A stretch of DNA of 64,000 nucleotides from Streptomyces rubiginosohelvolus (GTDB lineage Bacteria > Actinomycetota > Actinomycetes > Streptomycetales > Streptomycetaceae). A program made the position numbers and the translations under genes. The stretch is taken from assembly GCF_014649875.1 (NCBI RefSeq), contig NZ_BMTW01000003.1, positions 310,001-374,000 on the forward strand. The letters run 5' to 3'. Below are positions 49,844-59,518 of this stretch, in pieces; position 1 is the first letter of the stretch; each line of letters opens with the position of its first letter. The notes beneath the pieces were generated by a model. The model was not told the origin of the DNA. It worked only from the letters and a program-made list of their open reading frames with translations, and ran no database searches.

Positions 49844-50022
49844 CTTTTACGTACCCCCAGGGGCGCTTCGCACTTCGGGGCCCTGACAGATGGACGTCTT
49901 CGTCGGATCAGCGGCCCGCCGACGAGCATGCATTCGATCACTGGTGCGGCGTTCGAGGCAAACGCAGAGCATCGGAAGGAGTTGTACGGAGGTGTTACCG
50001 AAGGTCCGAATTCGCAGGATCC

Positions 50023-50042
50023 CAGGAGTCCTAGGACTCCTG
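50023..50042. promoter_or_regulatory. Perfect 20-bp palindrome upstream of the PPOX-type gene
   Basis: CAGGAGTCCT followed directly by its reverse complement with no spacer. It lies 54 bp before the ATG at 50097, in the 253-bp divergent gap with the YceI gene. Symmetry and position suggest an operator; CTAG at the centre is uncommon in Streptomyces DNA. Confidence 0.6.
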
Positions 50043-50096
50043 CCCGAGGCCCCTGGCCCGAGGCGCGAGCGGTGGCCGCCCTCTAGCGTGTCGATC

Positions 50097-50558
50097 ATGA
50101 CCGAGTACGAGTCCCCGCGCAGCCGGGAACAGCGCAAGCAGGACGTCCTCGACCACCTGCGGCAGGACGAGGACGCATGGGTGGCGACGGCGTCCCCGGA
50201 CGGCGTTCCCACCCTGGTGCCGCTGTCGTTCCTCTGGGAGGAGGAGACCGGCACGCTGGTGATGGCCACCCGGCGGACCAACCCGACGGCCGTCAACGTG
50301 ACTCCCCACGGGCTGATCCGGGTCACCGTCGGCCACACCCGCGACGTGGTGCTGATCGAGGGCGAGGCGACGATCGTGGAGGCGACGGACCTCCCCGCCG
50401 TGACGAGGGATGCCTTCGCCGCGAAACTCCGGGGATGGAGCCCGCGCGGCCCCCGCTGGGTGTTTCTGCGCATCACCCCCCTCACCGTGCGTTCCTGGCG
50501 CGAGGAGAACGAACTCGCCGACCGCGACCTCATGCACACCGGCACCTGGCTGTCCTGA
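50097..50558 (+). CDS. Pyridoxamine 5'-phosphate oxidase-fold (flavin or F420-binding) protein
   Basis: A 153-residue split-barrel protein. RQDEDAWVATASPDGVPTLV and PLSFLWEEETGTLVMATRRT match the N-terminal cofactor-binding strands of the PPOX/F420-dependent oxidoreductase superfamily. IEGEATIVEATDLPAVTRDA and WVFLRITPLTVRSWREENEL complete the barrel. Cofactor (FMN or F420) and substrate are not determined by the sequence. ATG at 50097 is chosen by family start. A perfect palindrome upstream suggests dedicated regulation. Confidence 0.85.
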   Translation: MTEYESPRSREQRKQDVLDHLRQDEDAWVATASPDGVPTLVPLSFLWEEETGTLVMATRRTNPTAVNVTPHGLIRVTVGHTRDVVLIEGEATIVEATDLPAVTRDAFAAKLRGWSPRGPRWVFLRITPLTVRSWREENELADRDLMHTGTWLS

Positions 50559-50609
50559 CCCGCGCGCTCCGGCCTCGGCGACGGGACAGGGGCGGAACAG
50601 GGGGCGGGA

Positions 50610-50648
50610 GCGGGACAGGTGGGCGGGACACGTGGGCGGGACAAGCAG
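50610..50648. repeat. Three tandem 13-bp repeats
   Basis: GCGGGACAGGTGG, GCGGGACACGTGG and GCGGGACAAGCAG follow each other at 50610-50622, 50623-50635 and 50636-50648, between the convergent PPOX and comEC genes. Confidence 0.75.
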
Positions 50649-50721
50649 GTCCACCAGGACGCGGGCGGCGAGCGGCGCGCGGCCTGAGCCGGACGGCCAC
50701 GCGGGGCCGGATCTCGCGGTG

Positions 50722-53403
50722 TCACGACCGGCTCACCGCCCGCAGTTCCTTCCCCGCTCCCGCCACCGCGATCGGGCCGTCGGTGTCGGTGCGCAGGACC
50801 CTGGCCCCCGCCGCCCCGAGAGCGGCCACCGTACGGGGCGAGGGGTGGCCGTACGGGTTGTCCGCGCCGCAGGAGATCAGCGCCAGCCTCGGCCGTACGC
50901 TGTGGAGCAGCCCGGGGTCCTGGAAGGCCGAGCCGTGGTGGGCCACCTTGAGGACGTCCACCGGGCCCGGCGCCTCCGGCCCGCGCAGCAACTCCCGCTG
51001 GGCCGGGGGTTCGAGGTCCCCGAGGAGCAGCAGCGTCAGCCCTCCTGCCGCCCGTACCCACAAGGTGACGCTGGAGTCGTTCGCCTCCCGAACCGCCGCC
51101 TCCCCCGCTCCCCCGGGCCCGGGGCGGGGCCAGAGGACCCGCCACTCGACCGGTCCCGACCGGCGGCGCTCACCGGCCTCGGCCCGCACCGTCGGGACCC
51201 GTGCGGCGGCCGCCGTCCTCCGGACGAACGCGGCCTGCTCGGGCGGCTCTTCGAGGCTCGTCGTCTGGATCGCGCCCACCGCCCGGCCCCGGAGCACTCC
51301 CGGCAGCCCGCGCACATGGTCGGCGTGGAAGTGGGTGAGGACCACGAGCGGGACCCGGGTCACCGCCAGATCGCGCAGACACCGGTCGACCGCCCCGGGG
51401 TCGGGTCCGGCGTCGACGACTACCCCCGTGCCCTCCCCCGCCGCGAGGACCATCGCATCGCCCTGCCCCACGTCGCAGAGGGCGAACGACCAGCCTGGCG
51501 GCGGCCATCCGGTCATGATCCGGGTCAGCGGAAGCGGCCGCAGCACCGCCAGCACCAGAAGCAGCCCGGCAGCACCGCAGATCCAGGGGTGACGGGCCAG
51601 CCTCGGGGCCAGGAGCACGGCCAGGACCGTGAGTCCGGCCAGCAGCGCGGCGCCGGACCACCCTCCGGGCCACTGCGCCTCGGCCCCGGGAAGGGCCGCC
51701 CCCGTCCGGGCGACCGTGGCAATCCACCCGGCCGGCAAGCTCGCGACCCACGCCAGCACCTCGGCCACCGCCGGGGCGACCGGGGCGACGGCGAGAGCCG
51801 CGAACCCGAGCACCGTCGCCGGCGCCACCGCGAACTCCGCCAGCAGATTGCACGGGACCGCCACCAGGCTGACCCGCGAGGCCAGCACCACCACCACGGG
51901 CGCGCACACGGCCTGCGCGGCCGCCGCCGCGGCGAGAATCTCGGCAAGCCTGCCCGGCACCCGCCGCGCCCGCAGGGCGGCGCTCCACCGCGGCGCGAGC
52001 GTCAGCAGCGCACCGGTGGCCAGGACCGACAGCAGGAAGCCGTAACTCCGGGCGAGCCAGGGGTCGTAGAGCACCAGGAGGATGACAGCGGCCGCCAAGG
52101 CGGGGATCAGGGACCTCCGACGGCCCGTCCCGATCGCGAGGAGGGTGATCAGCCCACAGGCCGCCGCACGGAGCACGCTCGGTTCCGGACGGCACACGAC
52201 GATGAACGCGAGGGTGAGCACACCGCCGATCACCGCGGTCCTGCGCAGGGAGAGCCCCAACAGGGGTGCCAGGCCGCGCCGTTCCGCGCTCGACGCCGAT
52301 CCCGGCGGCCCGACCAGGAGGAACAACAGAATCGACAGATTAGCCCCGGAAACACTCAACAAGTGAGTCAGATCCGTCGCTTTGAAGGCGTCGTGGAGTT
52401 CGGGCGGGATTCTGGAGGTGTCGCCGACCACCAGCCCCGGCAACAGCGCACGCGCATCCGCGTCCAGACCGTCCGTCGCCTCCCGCAGCCCGGCGCGCAG
52501 GTCTCCCGCCGCACGCTGGATCCCCGTCGGGGGCCCGGTGATCCGGGGCTCCTTCGCATCGTCCACCCGCAGGACCGCGGCGAGGCGTTCGCCGTCGTGT
52601 GCGGGAGGCGAGAGCCGGCCGGCGAGCCGGAGCCGCGTGGACGGAAGCAACTGCTGCCAGTCAGCCCGATGGTCGCCCGCCGCGACCATGAGCAGCACCG
52701 GTGTCCGGACCCGGGTCGTCGCCCCGTCCGGCGTCCGCACCTCCATGACCTCCGCGTCGATCAGGAGAAGGACCGGGGCACTGTGGTTGCCGCGTACCGC
52801 CGGTCGGGTCGTCCGGGGATCCGAGGTCACCCGTACCTCGGCGTCGATCCGCGCATACTCACGGGCCAGCCCGGGCACGGGCCCGCGCCGCACATCGGCC
52901 CCGTGAAGCCCGGCCACGGCCGCCCCCGCCGCCGCGCAGAGCAACACGGCTCCCCCGGCGGCAAGCACCCGGGCCCGCCCGACGGCCCTCCCGGCCCGCG
53001 CCCCTCTGTCGGCCCTCCCGGCCCGGAGCCCCGTGTCGGTGCCTCCGGCCCCGGACTCTCCGGACGGCCTCCCCTCCCGGGAATCTCCGCCGGTACTCCC
53101 GGCCCACGCCCCTCCGATCCCCCTCCCCCGCCGAGTGGCACGCCCGGCCGCCGCCAGCAGAACCAGCGCCGGAAGCGAACAGGCGACGGCCACAACGACC
53201 GCCCACCGCCCCGAAAGGCCCAGCGTCGCCGCCGCTGCCGCCCAGACCGCCAGGGCGGGCGGAACGAGCCGCAGATCCGTGGGCCCCTCCCGCCGTGAAC
53301 CCTCCCCCGCCGCGGCCGCGCTTCCGATGCCGTCCCTGTCCACGTCCTGGAAATCGGGCCTGGAGTCGTCCCGGCAGTCGGGCCGGGCCTCACGGCTGCT
53401 CAT
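50722..53403 (-). CDS. comEC: ComEC/Rec2-type membrane channel
   Basis: An 893-residue membrane protein of the ComEC/Rec2 DNA-uptake channel family. The N-terminal region has membrane segments (ALAVWAAAAATLGLSG) and a DUF4131-like segment (VTSDPRTTRPAVRGNHSAPV). The competence core has HLLSVSGANLSILLFLLVGP. The C-terminal MBL-like domain from about 630 has CDVGQGDAMVLAAGEG and LTHFHADHVRGLPG, so the putative nuclease motif is intact. It overlaps comEA by 4 bp. Streptomyces is not known to be naturally transformable, so the present role is uncertain. Confidence 0.92.
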   Translation of the reverse strand: MSSREARPDCRDDSRPDFQDVDRDGIGSAAAAGEGSRREGPTDLRLVPPALAVWAAAAATLGLSGRWAVVVAVACSLPALVLLAAAGRATRRGRGIGGAWAGSTGGDSREGRPSGESGAGGTDTGLRAGRADRGARAGRAVGRARVLAAGGAVLLCAAAGAAVAGLHGADVRRGPVPGLAREYARIDAEVRVTSDPRTTRPAVRGNHSAPVLLLIDAEVMEVRTPDGATTRVRTPVLLMVAAGDHRADWQQLLPSTRLRLAGRLSPPAHDGERLAAVLRVDDAKEPRITGPPTGIQRAAGDLRAGLREATDGLDADARALLPGLVVGDTSRIPPELHDAFKATDLTHLLSVSGANLSILLFLLVGPPGSASSAERRGLAPLLGLSLRRTAVIGGVLTLAFIVVCRPEPSVLRAAACGLITLLAIGTGRRRSLIPALAAAVILLVLYDPWLARSYGFLLSVLATGALLTLAPRWSAALRARRVPGRLAEILAAAAAAQAVCAPVVVVLASRVSLVAVPCNLLAEFAVAPATVLGFAALAVAPVAPAVAEVLAWVASLPAGWIATVARTGAALPGAEAQWPGGWSGAALLAGLTVLAVLLAPRLARHPWICGAAGLLLVLAVLRPLPLTRIMTGWPPPGWSFALCDVGQGDAMVLAAGEGTGVVVDAGPDPGAVDRCLRDLAVTRVPLVVLTHFHADHVRGLPGVLRGRAVGAIQTTSLEEPPEQAAFVRRTAAAARVPTVRAEAGERRRSGPVEWRVLWPRPGPGGAGEAAVREANDSSVTLWVRAAGGLTLLLLGDLEPPAQRELLRGPEAPGPVDVLKVAHHGSAFQDPGLLHSVRPRLALISCGADNPYGHPSPRTVAALGAAGARVLRTDTDGPIAVAGAGKELRAVSRS

Positions 53404-54527
53404 GGCCGTACGAGGGGCTGGAGGTCGGCGAAGCGGCGGTCGCCGATCCCGTTGACCCGCCGGAGTTCGTCGACGGATCGGAAGCCGTTGTTCTCCGTGC
53501 GGTAGTCGATCATGTGCTGGGCCAGCACGGGCCCGACCCCCGGCAGGGTTTCGAGCTGTTCCGCGGTCGCCGTGTTCAGGCTCAGCGGCACCGAAGGCCC
53601 GGCCCCGCCCGGCCCACCGGCCGCCTCGGACCCGACCCCGCCGCCCCCGGGCGTCCCCGTGACCGGCAGGCCCGGCGGAAGGCCGACGGCGACCTGTTCA
53701 CCGTCCACCAGGACCCGCGCCCGGTTGAGTCCCGTGACGTCCGTGCCGGCGCGCACACCACCCGCCGCCTCGAGCGCGTCCTCCACCCGTGACCCCGCCG
53801 GAAGCCGACGGACGCCCGGCCGGTGCACCTTGCCGCTCACATCGACGACGATCTGCCCGCTCCCGATCCCGCCGCTCCCGCTCGGCGGCTCCCCGGAAGC
53901 CGGGCGGGAAACCGGACCGGGGGCGCCGGACCGTAACGGATCCGGTGGCAGCGCGGGCGCCGCCGCTTCGTCCGAGACCGGTTCCGGCGCACGCACGGCC
54001 TCGGGGCGTACGGACCAGAAGTGCACGGTGGCGACGGCCACGGCGGCGAGCAGCACCAGACCGAGGACCACGGGCGTACGCGGCGCCATCCCGCACCGCA
54101 GCCGCACCCACAACGGCAGCCGCTCCCGGACGGCCGACACGGGACGACGCGCCCTCGACGTATCGACGGGCACCTCCCCCACCGTCTCCGGCTCGGGTGG
54201 TGTCGGTGCGGGCACGGGCGTCTCCGCCGGCTCATGGACCGCTACGGGCGCGGCATCGCTCGCGAGCCCGGAGGCGCCCGTCATCAGCGCATCCGCCCGG
54301 CGACGCGCGGCCGCCGACGCGAGGGCGGACCGCCCGCGCACGGACCGCCGCCCGCCGTGGCGCGGACCGGGACGGGCCCCGGGGCGCACACCCGCCCGGC
54401 CGCTCGGGCGGGTACCGGATCCGTGCCGCCCCCGCGCGGGCGTGGACGAGGAATCAGAGGAGTCGGACGAGGACGCAGAGATGAACGGCGCGTCGGGAGC
54501 CGACGCCCGAGAAGTTCGAAGGGCCAT
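53400..54527 (-). CDS. comEA: ComEA-type DNA-binding protein (SLBB and helix-hairpin-helix)
   Basis: A 375-residue protein with a long Arg/Ser/Pro-rich cytoplasmic N-terminus (about 165 residues) and one membrane segment (VVLGLVLLAAVAVATVHFWS). A Gly/Pro-rich linker, an SLBB domain (QIVVDVSGKVHRPGVRRLPA) and a C-terminal tandem helix-hairpin-helix (TLPGVGPVLAQHMIDYRTEN, VNGIGDRRFADLQPLV) follow. The DNA-binding end would face outside. It overlaps comEC by 4 bp. The N-terminal tail is longer than in canonical ComEA. Confidence 0.92.
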   Translation of the reverse strand: MALRTSRASAPDAPFISASSSDSSDSSSTPARGRHGSGTRPSGRAGVRPGARPGPRHGGRRSVRGRSALASAAARRRADALMTGASGLASDAAPVAVHEPAETPVPAPTPPEPETVGEVPVDTSRARRPVSAVRERLPLWVRLRCGMAPRTPVVLGLVLLAAVAVATVHFWSVRPEAVRAPEPVSDEAAAPALPPDPLRSGAPGPVSRPASGEPPSGSGGIGSGQIVVDVSGKVHRPGVRRLPAGSRVEDALEAAGGVRAGTDVTGLNRARVLVDGEQVAVGLPPGLPVTGTPGGGGVGSEAAGGPGGAGPSVPLSLNTATAEQLETLPGVGPVLAQHMIDYRTENNGFRSVDELRRVNGIGDRRFADLQPLVRP

Positions 54528-54579
54528 GCCTCACGACGTTAGGCACAACCGCCGAATCCCGCTGAGCAGCACCGATTCC

Positions 54580-54607
54580 TGTGGACAGAGCGGAAGTTGT
54601 GGAAAAC
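54580..54607. promoter_or_regulatory. Two DnaA-box-like sequences upstream of comEA
   Basis: TGTGGACAG (54580-54588) and TGTGGAAAA (54599-54607) each match 8 of 9 bases of the DnaA-box complement TGTGGACAA, same orientation, 10 bp apart. They lie 53-80 bp upstream of the comEA ATG. No origin-like AT-rich DNA is nearby, so a regulatory role is the only plausible one. Confidence 0.3.
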
Positions 54608-54656
54608 TCGGCCACTCCACGGAGTGAATCTCCCCGGCGAGATCAGCGCAGGCGGT

Positions 54657-55502
54657 TCATCGCGAGGAGATCACCGCACCGAGCAGCCCCGGCCCCGTGT
54701 GCGCCCCGATCACCGCGCCGACCTCGCTGACGTGGAGGTCGACAAGGCCGGGAACCCGTTCACGCAGCCGCTCCGCCAGGCGGTCCGCGCGCTCCTGGGC
54801 GGCGAGGTGGTGGACGGCGATGTCCACCGGGGCCGTACCCGCCCGCTCGGCGACGATCTCCTCCAGGCGGGCGATCGCCTTGGACGCCGTCCGCACCTTT
54901 TCCAGCATCTCGATCCGGCCCCCGTCGAGCTCCAGGATCGGCTTGACTGCGAGCGCGGATCCCAGCAGGGCCTGGGCCGTGCCGATGCGGCCGCCCCGGC
55001 GCAGATAGTCGAGCGTGTCGACATAGAAATACGCCGAGGTGCCCGCGGCCCGCTTCTCCGCCGCCGACACCGCCTCGTCCAGGCCGCCGCCCGCCTCGGC
55101 GGCCTCCGCCGCCGCGAGGGCGCAGAACCCCAGGGCCATGGCGACCATGCCGGTGTCCACCACGCGCACCGGAACGGGGGCGTCCTTCGCCGCGAGCTGC
55201 GCGGCGTCGTAGGTGCCCGAGAACTCCGACGACAGGTGCAGCGACACCACCGCGTCCGCCCCGCCCTCGGCCGCCGCCCGGTAGGCCGCGGCGAAGACCT
55301 CGGGGCTGGGGCGGGACGTGGTCACGGAGTGGCGTTTCTGCAGGGCCTGGGCGAGCGAGCGGGCGGAGATCTCCGTGCCCTCCTCCAGCGCCCGGTCGCC
55401 CAGGACGACGGTCAGCGGCACCGCGGTGATGCCGTGCCGTTCCATCGTCGGGCGCGGCAGGTAGGCCGTGGAATCGGTGACGATAGCGACATGGCGGGAC
55501 AT
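54657..55502 (-). CDS. DegV family fatty-acid-binding protein
   Basis: A 281-residue two-lobed DegV-fold protein: MSRHVAIVTDSTAYLPRPTM, ALQKRHSVTTSRPSPEVFAA, VVSLHLSSEFSGTYDAAQLA, VDTLDYLRRGGRIGTAQALL, SALAVKPILELDGGRIEML, GAVIGAHTGPGLLGAVI. The Thr/Ser-rich pocket for fatty-acid carboxylate is present. Homologues (FakB) present fatty acids to FakA kinase, but no fakA is nearby. Start MSRHVAI at 55502. Confidence 0.92.
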   Translation of the reverse strand: MSRHVAIVTDSTAYLPRPTMERHGITAVPLTVVLGDRALEEGTEISARSLAQALQKRHSVTTSRPSPEVFAAAYRAAAEGGADAVVSLHLSSEFSGTYDAAQLAAKDAPVPVRVVDTGMVAMALGFCALAAAEAAEAGGGLDEAVSAAEKRAAGTSAYFYVDTLDYLRRGGRIGTAQALLGSALAVKPILELDGGRIEMLEKVRTASKAIARLEEIVAERAGTAPVDIAVHHLAAQERADRLAERLRERVPGLVDLHVSEVGAVIGAHTGPGLLGAVISSR

Positions 55503-55613
55503 GAGCCGGAGGTTACCTGGCGGGGTGGGAGTGCGGCAGCCCGGCCCCGGCCCTCTGATCATTCCTGGCCGCTTCGGAACGCATCCGTTCGGGGCTGAAC
55601 CGACCCGCGTGCG

Positions 55614-56399
55614 TCAGTTCGTCGTTTCCGGCCGGGTGGACTTCTGCCAGGGGTAGGTCGTGCGCAGTCGCGGGTCCGGGGCGGTGATCGCCTGCGGGCT
55701 CTCCTCGCGGGCCGGTCCGGACCACGCCTCGTCGGCCGTGCTGCTGCCGGCCGAAGGGTCTGCCGAGGCGGCCGGCTCCGGCCAGTCCGTCCCCGGGTCC
55801 TGACCCGGCGCCGTGGCGGAGGCGCCCGTGCCGGACGTCCGCGACGACGGTTCGTCCACGGCCCAGTGCCGCAGCGCACCGGCCTCGATGTCGATCTGCG
55901 CGTTCAGCGCGTCCAGGTCGTCGTCGGCGAACTGGCGCGCCCGGTCCCGCGCCGCCCAGCGCAGCGACTCCGCCGAGTGCGTGATCCGCTGCGTACGCTC
56001 CCGCAGCTTGGGCAGCAGGCCCGCGACCGTCGCCCGGTCGGGCTCGCGCTCCAGCCTCTTCAGCTCGTCGTCCAGCTCCAGACCGTGGGCGCTCAGCCGC
56101 CGGAACAGGTCCACCGACTCCGCCAGCGAGGCGTCCTCGGCGACACCGGCGTGCAGGGCGTCCTGCGTGGCCCGCATCGAGGTGCGCAGGGAGAGCCGGA
56201 GCTGTGCGAGCTCGCCCGCGACCCCCACCTGTCCGAAGCTCTTGGCCCGGAGCGTGGTGTCCTCCACCGTGCGACGGGCCTGCGTGATCGTGCGGTCCAC
56301 GCCCCGCTTGGCCGCGCCGACGGCCTTCACGGTCGCGTAGACACCCAGCGCGACGAACGCGACCAGGAGCAACGCCAGGATCGTGAGCGCGGCTTCCAT
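55614..56399 (-). CDS. Hypothetical single-pass membrane protein with coiled-coil region
   Basis: A 261-residue protein of unknown function. One N-terminal hydrophobic segment (MEAALTILALLLVAFVALGV) is followed by a basic stretch and about 150 residues of predicted helix with heptad-like Leu/Ala spacing (GELAQLRLSLRTSMRATQDA, LFRRLSAHGLELDDELKRLE). The C-terminal 70 residues are Pro/Ser/Thr/Gly-rich and probably disordered. ATG at 56399. It lies downstream of leuS beyond that gene's terminator, in line with degV. A membrane-linked scaffold is possible, unproven. Confidence 0.75.
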   Translation of the reverse strand: MEAALTILALLLVAFVALGVYATVKAVGAAKRGVDRTITQARRTVEDTTLRAKSFGQVGVAGELAQLRLSLRTSMRATQDALHAGVAEDASLAESVDLFRRLSAHGLELDDELKRLEREPDRATVAGLLPKLRERTQRITHSAESLRWAARDRARQFADDDLDALNAQIDIEAGALRHWAVDEPSSRTSGTGASATAPGQDPGTDWPEPAASADPSAGSSTADEAWSGPAREESPQAITAPDPRLRTTYPWQKSTRPETTN

Positions 56400-56461
56400 G
56401 AATGCCCCTCGGTGTCTCGATGCGGCCGCCGGTACCGGTCGCCCCTTCCACCGTAAACGGA

Positions 56462-56504
56462 ACGGGCAGGCCGAGGGTTCCTTCGGAACCCCCAACCTGC
56501 CCGT
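56462..56504 (-). terminator. leuS terminator hairpin
   Basis: Outer arms ACGGGCAGG/CCTGCCCGT and inner arms GGGTTCC/GGAACCC form one long interrupted hairpin, 32 nt past the leuS stop codon. Confidence 0.82.
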
Positions 56505-56535
56505 AGGGGATGGCCCTAACAACGTACGAAAAGGG

Positions 56536-59409
56536 TCACGCGGGGACGATGTTCACCAGCTTCGGCGCCCGCACGATCACCTTGCGGATGCCCGCCCCGC
56601 CCAGCGCCGCGACGACCGCATCGTCGGCCAGGGCGAGCGCCTCCAGCTCCTCGTCCGTGATGGAGGGCGAGATCTCCAGGCGCGCCCGGACCTTGCCCTT
56701 GATCTGGACGACGCAGGTGACGGTCTCGTCGACCACGTACGCCGGGTCGGCCACCGGGAAGTCCTGGTGGACGACGGAGTCGGTGTGGCCCAGCCGGCGC
56801 CACAGCTCCTCCGCGATGTGCGGGGCCAGCGGGGCGATCAGCAGGACCAGCCGCTCGGCGACCGAGCGCGACAGCGGGCCTCCGGCCTTCGTCAGGTGGT
56901 TGTTCAGCTCGGTGACCTTGGCGATGGCGGTGTTGAACCGCATCCCCGCCATGTCCTGGCCGACGCCGTCGATCGCCTTGTGCAGCGCGCGCAGGGTGTC
57001 CTCGCCGGGCTCCGTGTCGACGACGGTGACCTCACCGGTCTCCTCGTCGACGACGTTGCGCCACAGACGCTGCAGCAGCCGGTACTGACCGACCACGGCA
57101 CGCGTGTCCCAGGGACGCGACACGTCCAGGGGGCCCATCGCCATCTCGTACAGGCGCAGGGTGTCCGCGCCGTACTCCGCGCAGATCTCGTCCGGCGTGA
57201 CCGCGTTCTTCAGGGACTTGCCCATCTTGCCCAGGACGCGGCTGACCTTTTCGCCCGCGTAGTAGAACGCGCCGTCGCGCTCCTCCACCTCGGCGGCGGG
57301 GACGGCGATGCCCCGGCTGTCGCGGTAGACGAAGGCCTGGATCATGCCCTGGTTGTACAGCTTGTGGAACGGCTCGGCGGAGGAGATGTGGCCCAGGTCG
57401 TGCAGCACCTTGGACCAGAAGCGCGCGTACAGCAGGTGCAGCACGGCGTGCTCGGCCCCGCCGACGTACAGGTCGACGCCGCCGGTGGGCTGCCCCTCGC
57501 GCGGGCCCATCCAGTACTGCTCGATGGACGGGTCGACCAGCTGACGGTCGTTGTTCGGGTCCAGGTAGCGCAGCTCGTACCAGCAGGAACCGGCCCAGTT
57601 GGGCATGGTGTTGGTCTCGCGGCGGTACGCGCGCGGACCGGAGCCGTCACCCAGGTCCAGCGTCACGTTGACCCAGTCCGCGTTGCGCGACAGCGGGGTC
57701 TCGGGCTGGGCGGACGCGTCCTCCGGGTCGAAGGTGCGCGGGGAGTAGTCCTCGACCTCGGGCAGCTCCAGCGGCAGCATCGACTCGGGCAGCGCGTGGG
57801 CGATGCCGTCCTCGTCGTACACGATCGGGAAGGGCTCGCCCCAGTAGCGCTGCCGGCTGAACAGCCAGTCGCGCAGCCGGAAGTTGACGGTGCCCTCGCC
57901 GACGCCGTGCTCCCGCAGCCACTCGGTGATCGTCGCCTTGGCCTCGACGACGCCCAGGCCGTCCAGCGAGATCTCGTCGTTGGCGGAGTTGACCAGCTTC
58001 GCGTCGTACGAGCTGAAGGCGTCGTCCCACGTGGCGGGGTCGGTGCCCCGGTCGTCGGAGGGCTGGACGACACAGCGCATCGGCAGCTCGAAGGCGCGCG
58101 CGAAGGCGAAGTCGCGCGCGTCGTGCGCCGGTACGGCCATGATCGCGCCGGTGCCGTAGCCCATCAGGACGTAGTCGGCGATGAAGACGGGGACCTTCTC
58201 GCCGCTGACGGGGTTGGTGGCGTACGCGCCGGTGAAGACACCGGTCTTGTCCTTGGCCTCGGCCTGCCGCTCGACGTCGGACTTGGCGGCGGCCTGCTTG
58301 CGGTACGCGGTGACGGCCTCGGCCGGGCTCGCGTGGCCGCCGGTCCACACCGGGTGGGTGCCCTCGGGCCAGGCGGCCGGAATGATCCGCTCGACCATGT
58401 CGTGCTCGGGCGCCAGCACCATGTACGTCGCGCCGAACAGGGTGTCCTGGCGGGTGGTGAAGACGGTGATGCCGCCCGCCGTGTCCACCGGGAACTCGAC
58501 CCGGACGCCCTCGGAGCGGCCGATCCAGTTGCGCTGCTGCAGCTTGATGGCCTCGGGCCAGTCCAGCCCGTCCAGGTCGTTCAGCAGCCGGTCGGCGTAG
58601 GCGGTGATGCGCATGTTCCACTGGCGCAGCTTGGCCTTGAAGACGGGGAAGTTGCCGCGCTCGGAACGGCCGTCGGCGGTGACCTCCTCGTTGGCCAGGA
58701 CGGTACCCAGGCCGGGCGACCAGTTCACCGGGGCGTCGGAGGCGTACGCCAGTCGGTACTGGCTCAGCAGGTCGGCGCGCTCGGTGGCGCTCAGCGCGCT
58801 CCACTCACGGCCGTCGGGGGTCGCGCGCGCGCCGCTCTCGAACTGCTCGACCAGCTCGGCGATCGGGCGGGCCTTGTCGGCCTCGGCGTCGTACCAGGAG
58901 TTGAAGATCTGCAGGAAGATCCACTGCGTCCACTTGTAGTACTCGGCGTCGATCGTCGCGAAGGAGCGGCGGTTGTCGTGGCCCAGACCCAGCCGGCGCA
59001 GCTGGACCTTCATGTTCTCCATGTTGGCCTCGGTGGAGACCCGGGGGTGGGTGCCCGTCTGCACCGCGTACTGCTCGGCGGGCAGGCCGAACGCGTCGAA
59101 GCCCAGGGTGTGCAGCACGTTGTGGCCGGTCATCCGCTGGTGGCGGGCGTAGACATCGGTGGCGATGTAGCCCAGGGGGTGTCCGACGTGCAGACCCGCA
59201 CCCGAGGGGTACGGGAACATGTCCATGATGAACTTCTTGGGCTTGGCGGCCAGCTCCGGGTCGCCCGCCAGGTCACCGGTGGGGTTCGGCGCCTCGTACG
59301 TTCCCTCGGCGTCCCAGAAGTCCTGCCAGCGTGCCTCGATGTCGGCGGCCATCGCCGCCGTGTAGCGGTGCGGCGCGGCCGTCTCGGCAGCGGAATTCGT
59401 CTCGCTCAT
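56536..59409 (-). CDS. leuS: Leucyl-tRNA synthetase
   Basis: A 957-residue class Ia synthetase charging tRNA-Leu. The HIGH motif appears as HVGH ([20 protein letters not shown]). The editing (CP1) domain includes [20 protein letters not shown] with conserved Thr residues and [25 protein letters not shown] appears as KMGKS ([16 protein letters not shown]), common in actinobacteria. The anticodon-binding and C-terminal domains are complete ([20 protein letters not shown]). ATG at 59409; the frame stays open upstream through the leader. Preceded by a Leu-codon leader peptide and attenuator-like hairpin. Confidence 0.97.
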   Translation of the reverse strand: MSETNSAAETAAPHRYTAAMAADIEARWQDFWDAEGTYEAPNPTGDLAGDPELAAKPKKFIMDMFPYPSGAGLHVGHPLGYIATDVYARHQRMTGHNVLHTLGFDAFGLPAEQYAVQTGTHPRVSTEANMENMKVQLRRLGLGHDNRRSFATIDAEYYKWTQWIFLQIFNSWYDAEADKARPIAELVEQFESGARATPDGREWSALSATERADLLSQYRLAYASDAPVNWSPGLGTVLANEEVTADGRSERGNFPVFKAKLRQWNMRITAYADRLLNDLDGLDWPEAIKLQQRNWIGRSEGVRVEFPVDTAGGITVFTTRQDTLFGATYMVLAPEHDMVERIIPAAWPEGTHPVWTGGHASPAEAVTAYRKQAAAKSDVERQAEAKDKTGVFTGAYATNPVSGEKVPVFIADYVLMGYGTGAIMAVPAHDARDFAFARAFELPMRCVVQPSDDRGTDPATWDDAFSSYDAKLVNSANDEISLDGLGVVEAKATITEWLREHGVGEGTVNFRLRDWLFSRQRYWGEPFPIVYDEDGIAHALPESMLPLELPEVEDYSPRTFDPEDASAQPETPLSRNADWVNVTLDLGDGSGPRAYRRETNTMPNWAGSCWYELRYLDPNNDRQLVDPSIEQYWMGPREGQPTGGVDLYVGGAEHAVLHLLYARFWSKVLHDLGHISSAEPFHKLYNQGMIQAFVYRDSRGIAVPAAEVEERDGAFYYAGEKVSRVLGKMGKSLKNAVTPDEICAEYGADTLRLYEMAMGPLDVSRPWDTRAVVGQYRLLQRLWRNVVDEETGEVTVVDTEPGEDTLRALHKAIDGVGQDMAGMRFNTAIAKVTELNNHLTKAGGPLSRSVAERLVLLIAPLAPHIAEELWRRLGHTDSVVHQDFPVADPAYVVDETVTCVVQIKGKVRARLEISPSITDEELEALALADDAVVAALGGAGIRKVIVRAPKLVNIVPA

Positions 59410-59449
59410 GATCCTCAAAGCTCCATCGATCGTCATCTGCCGGGAAACG

Positions 59450-59485
59450 AAAAATCCCCTCGCACAGGAGGGGACGCCGCGCTGA
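59450..59485 (-). promoter_or_regulatory. Attenuator-type terminator in the leuS leader
   Basis: On the minus strand TCCCCTC and GAGGGGA form a 7-bp stem with a 6-nt loop, followed by TTTTT (59450-59454), a rare canonical intrinsic terminator for Streptomyces. It lies 41 nt before the leuS ATG. A neighbouring segment (59476-59485) is complementary over 10 bp to the end of the leader peptide ORF (59519-59528), and CCGACC/GGTCGG (59488-59512) form an inner stem, so alternative folds are possible. Confidence 0.75.
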
Positions 59486-59518
59486 CTCCGACCAGGCGTT
59501 CTCACCGGTCGGGACTCT

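Noticed and set aside
54580..54607. Replication origin
   Set aside because: Only two imperfect DnaA-like boxes, no dnaA/dnaN neighbours and no AT-rich unwinding region.
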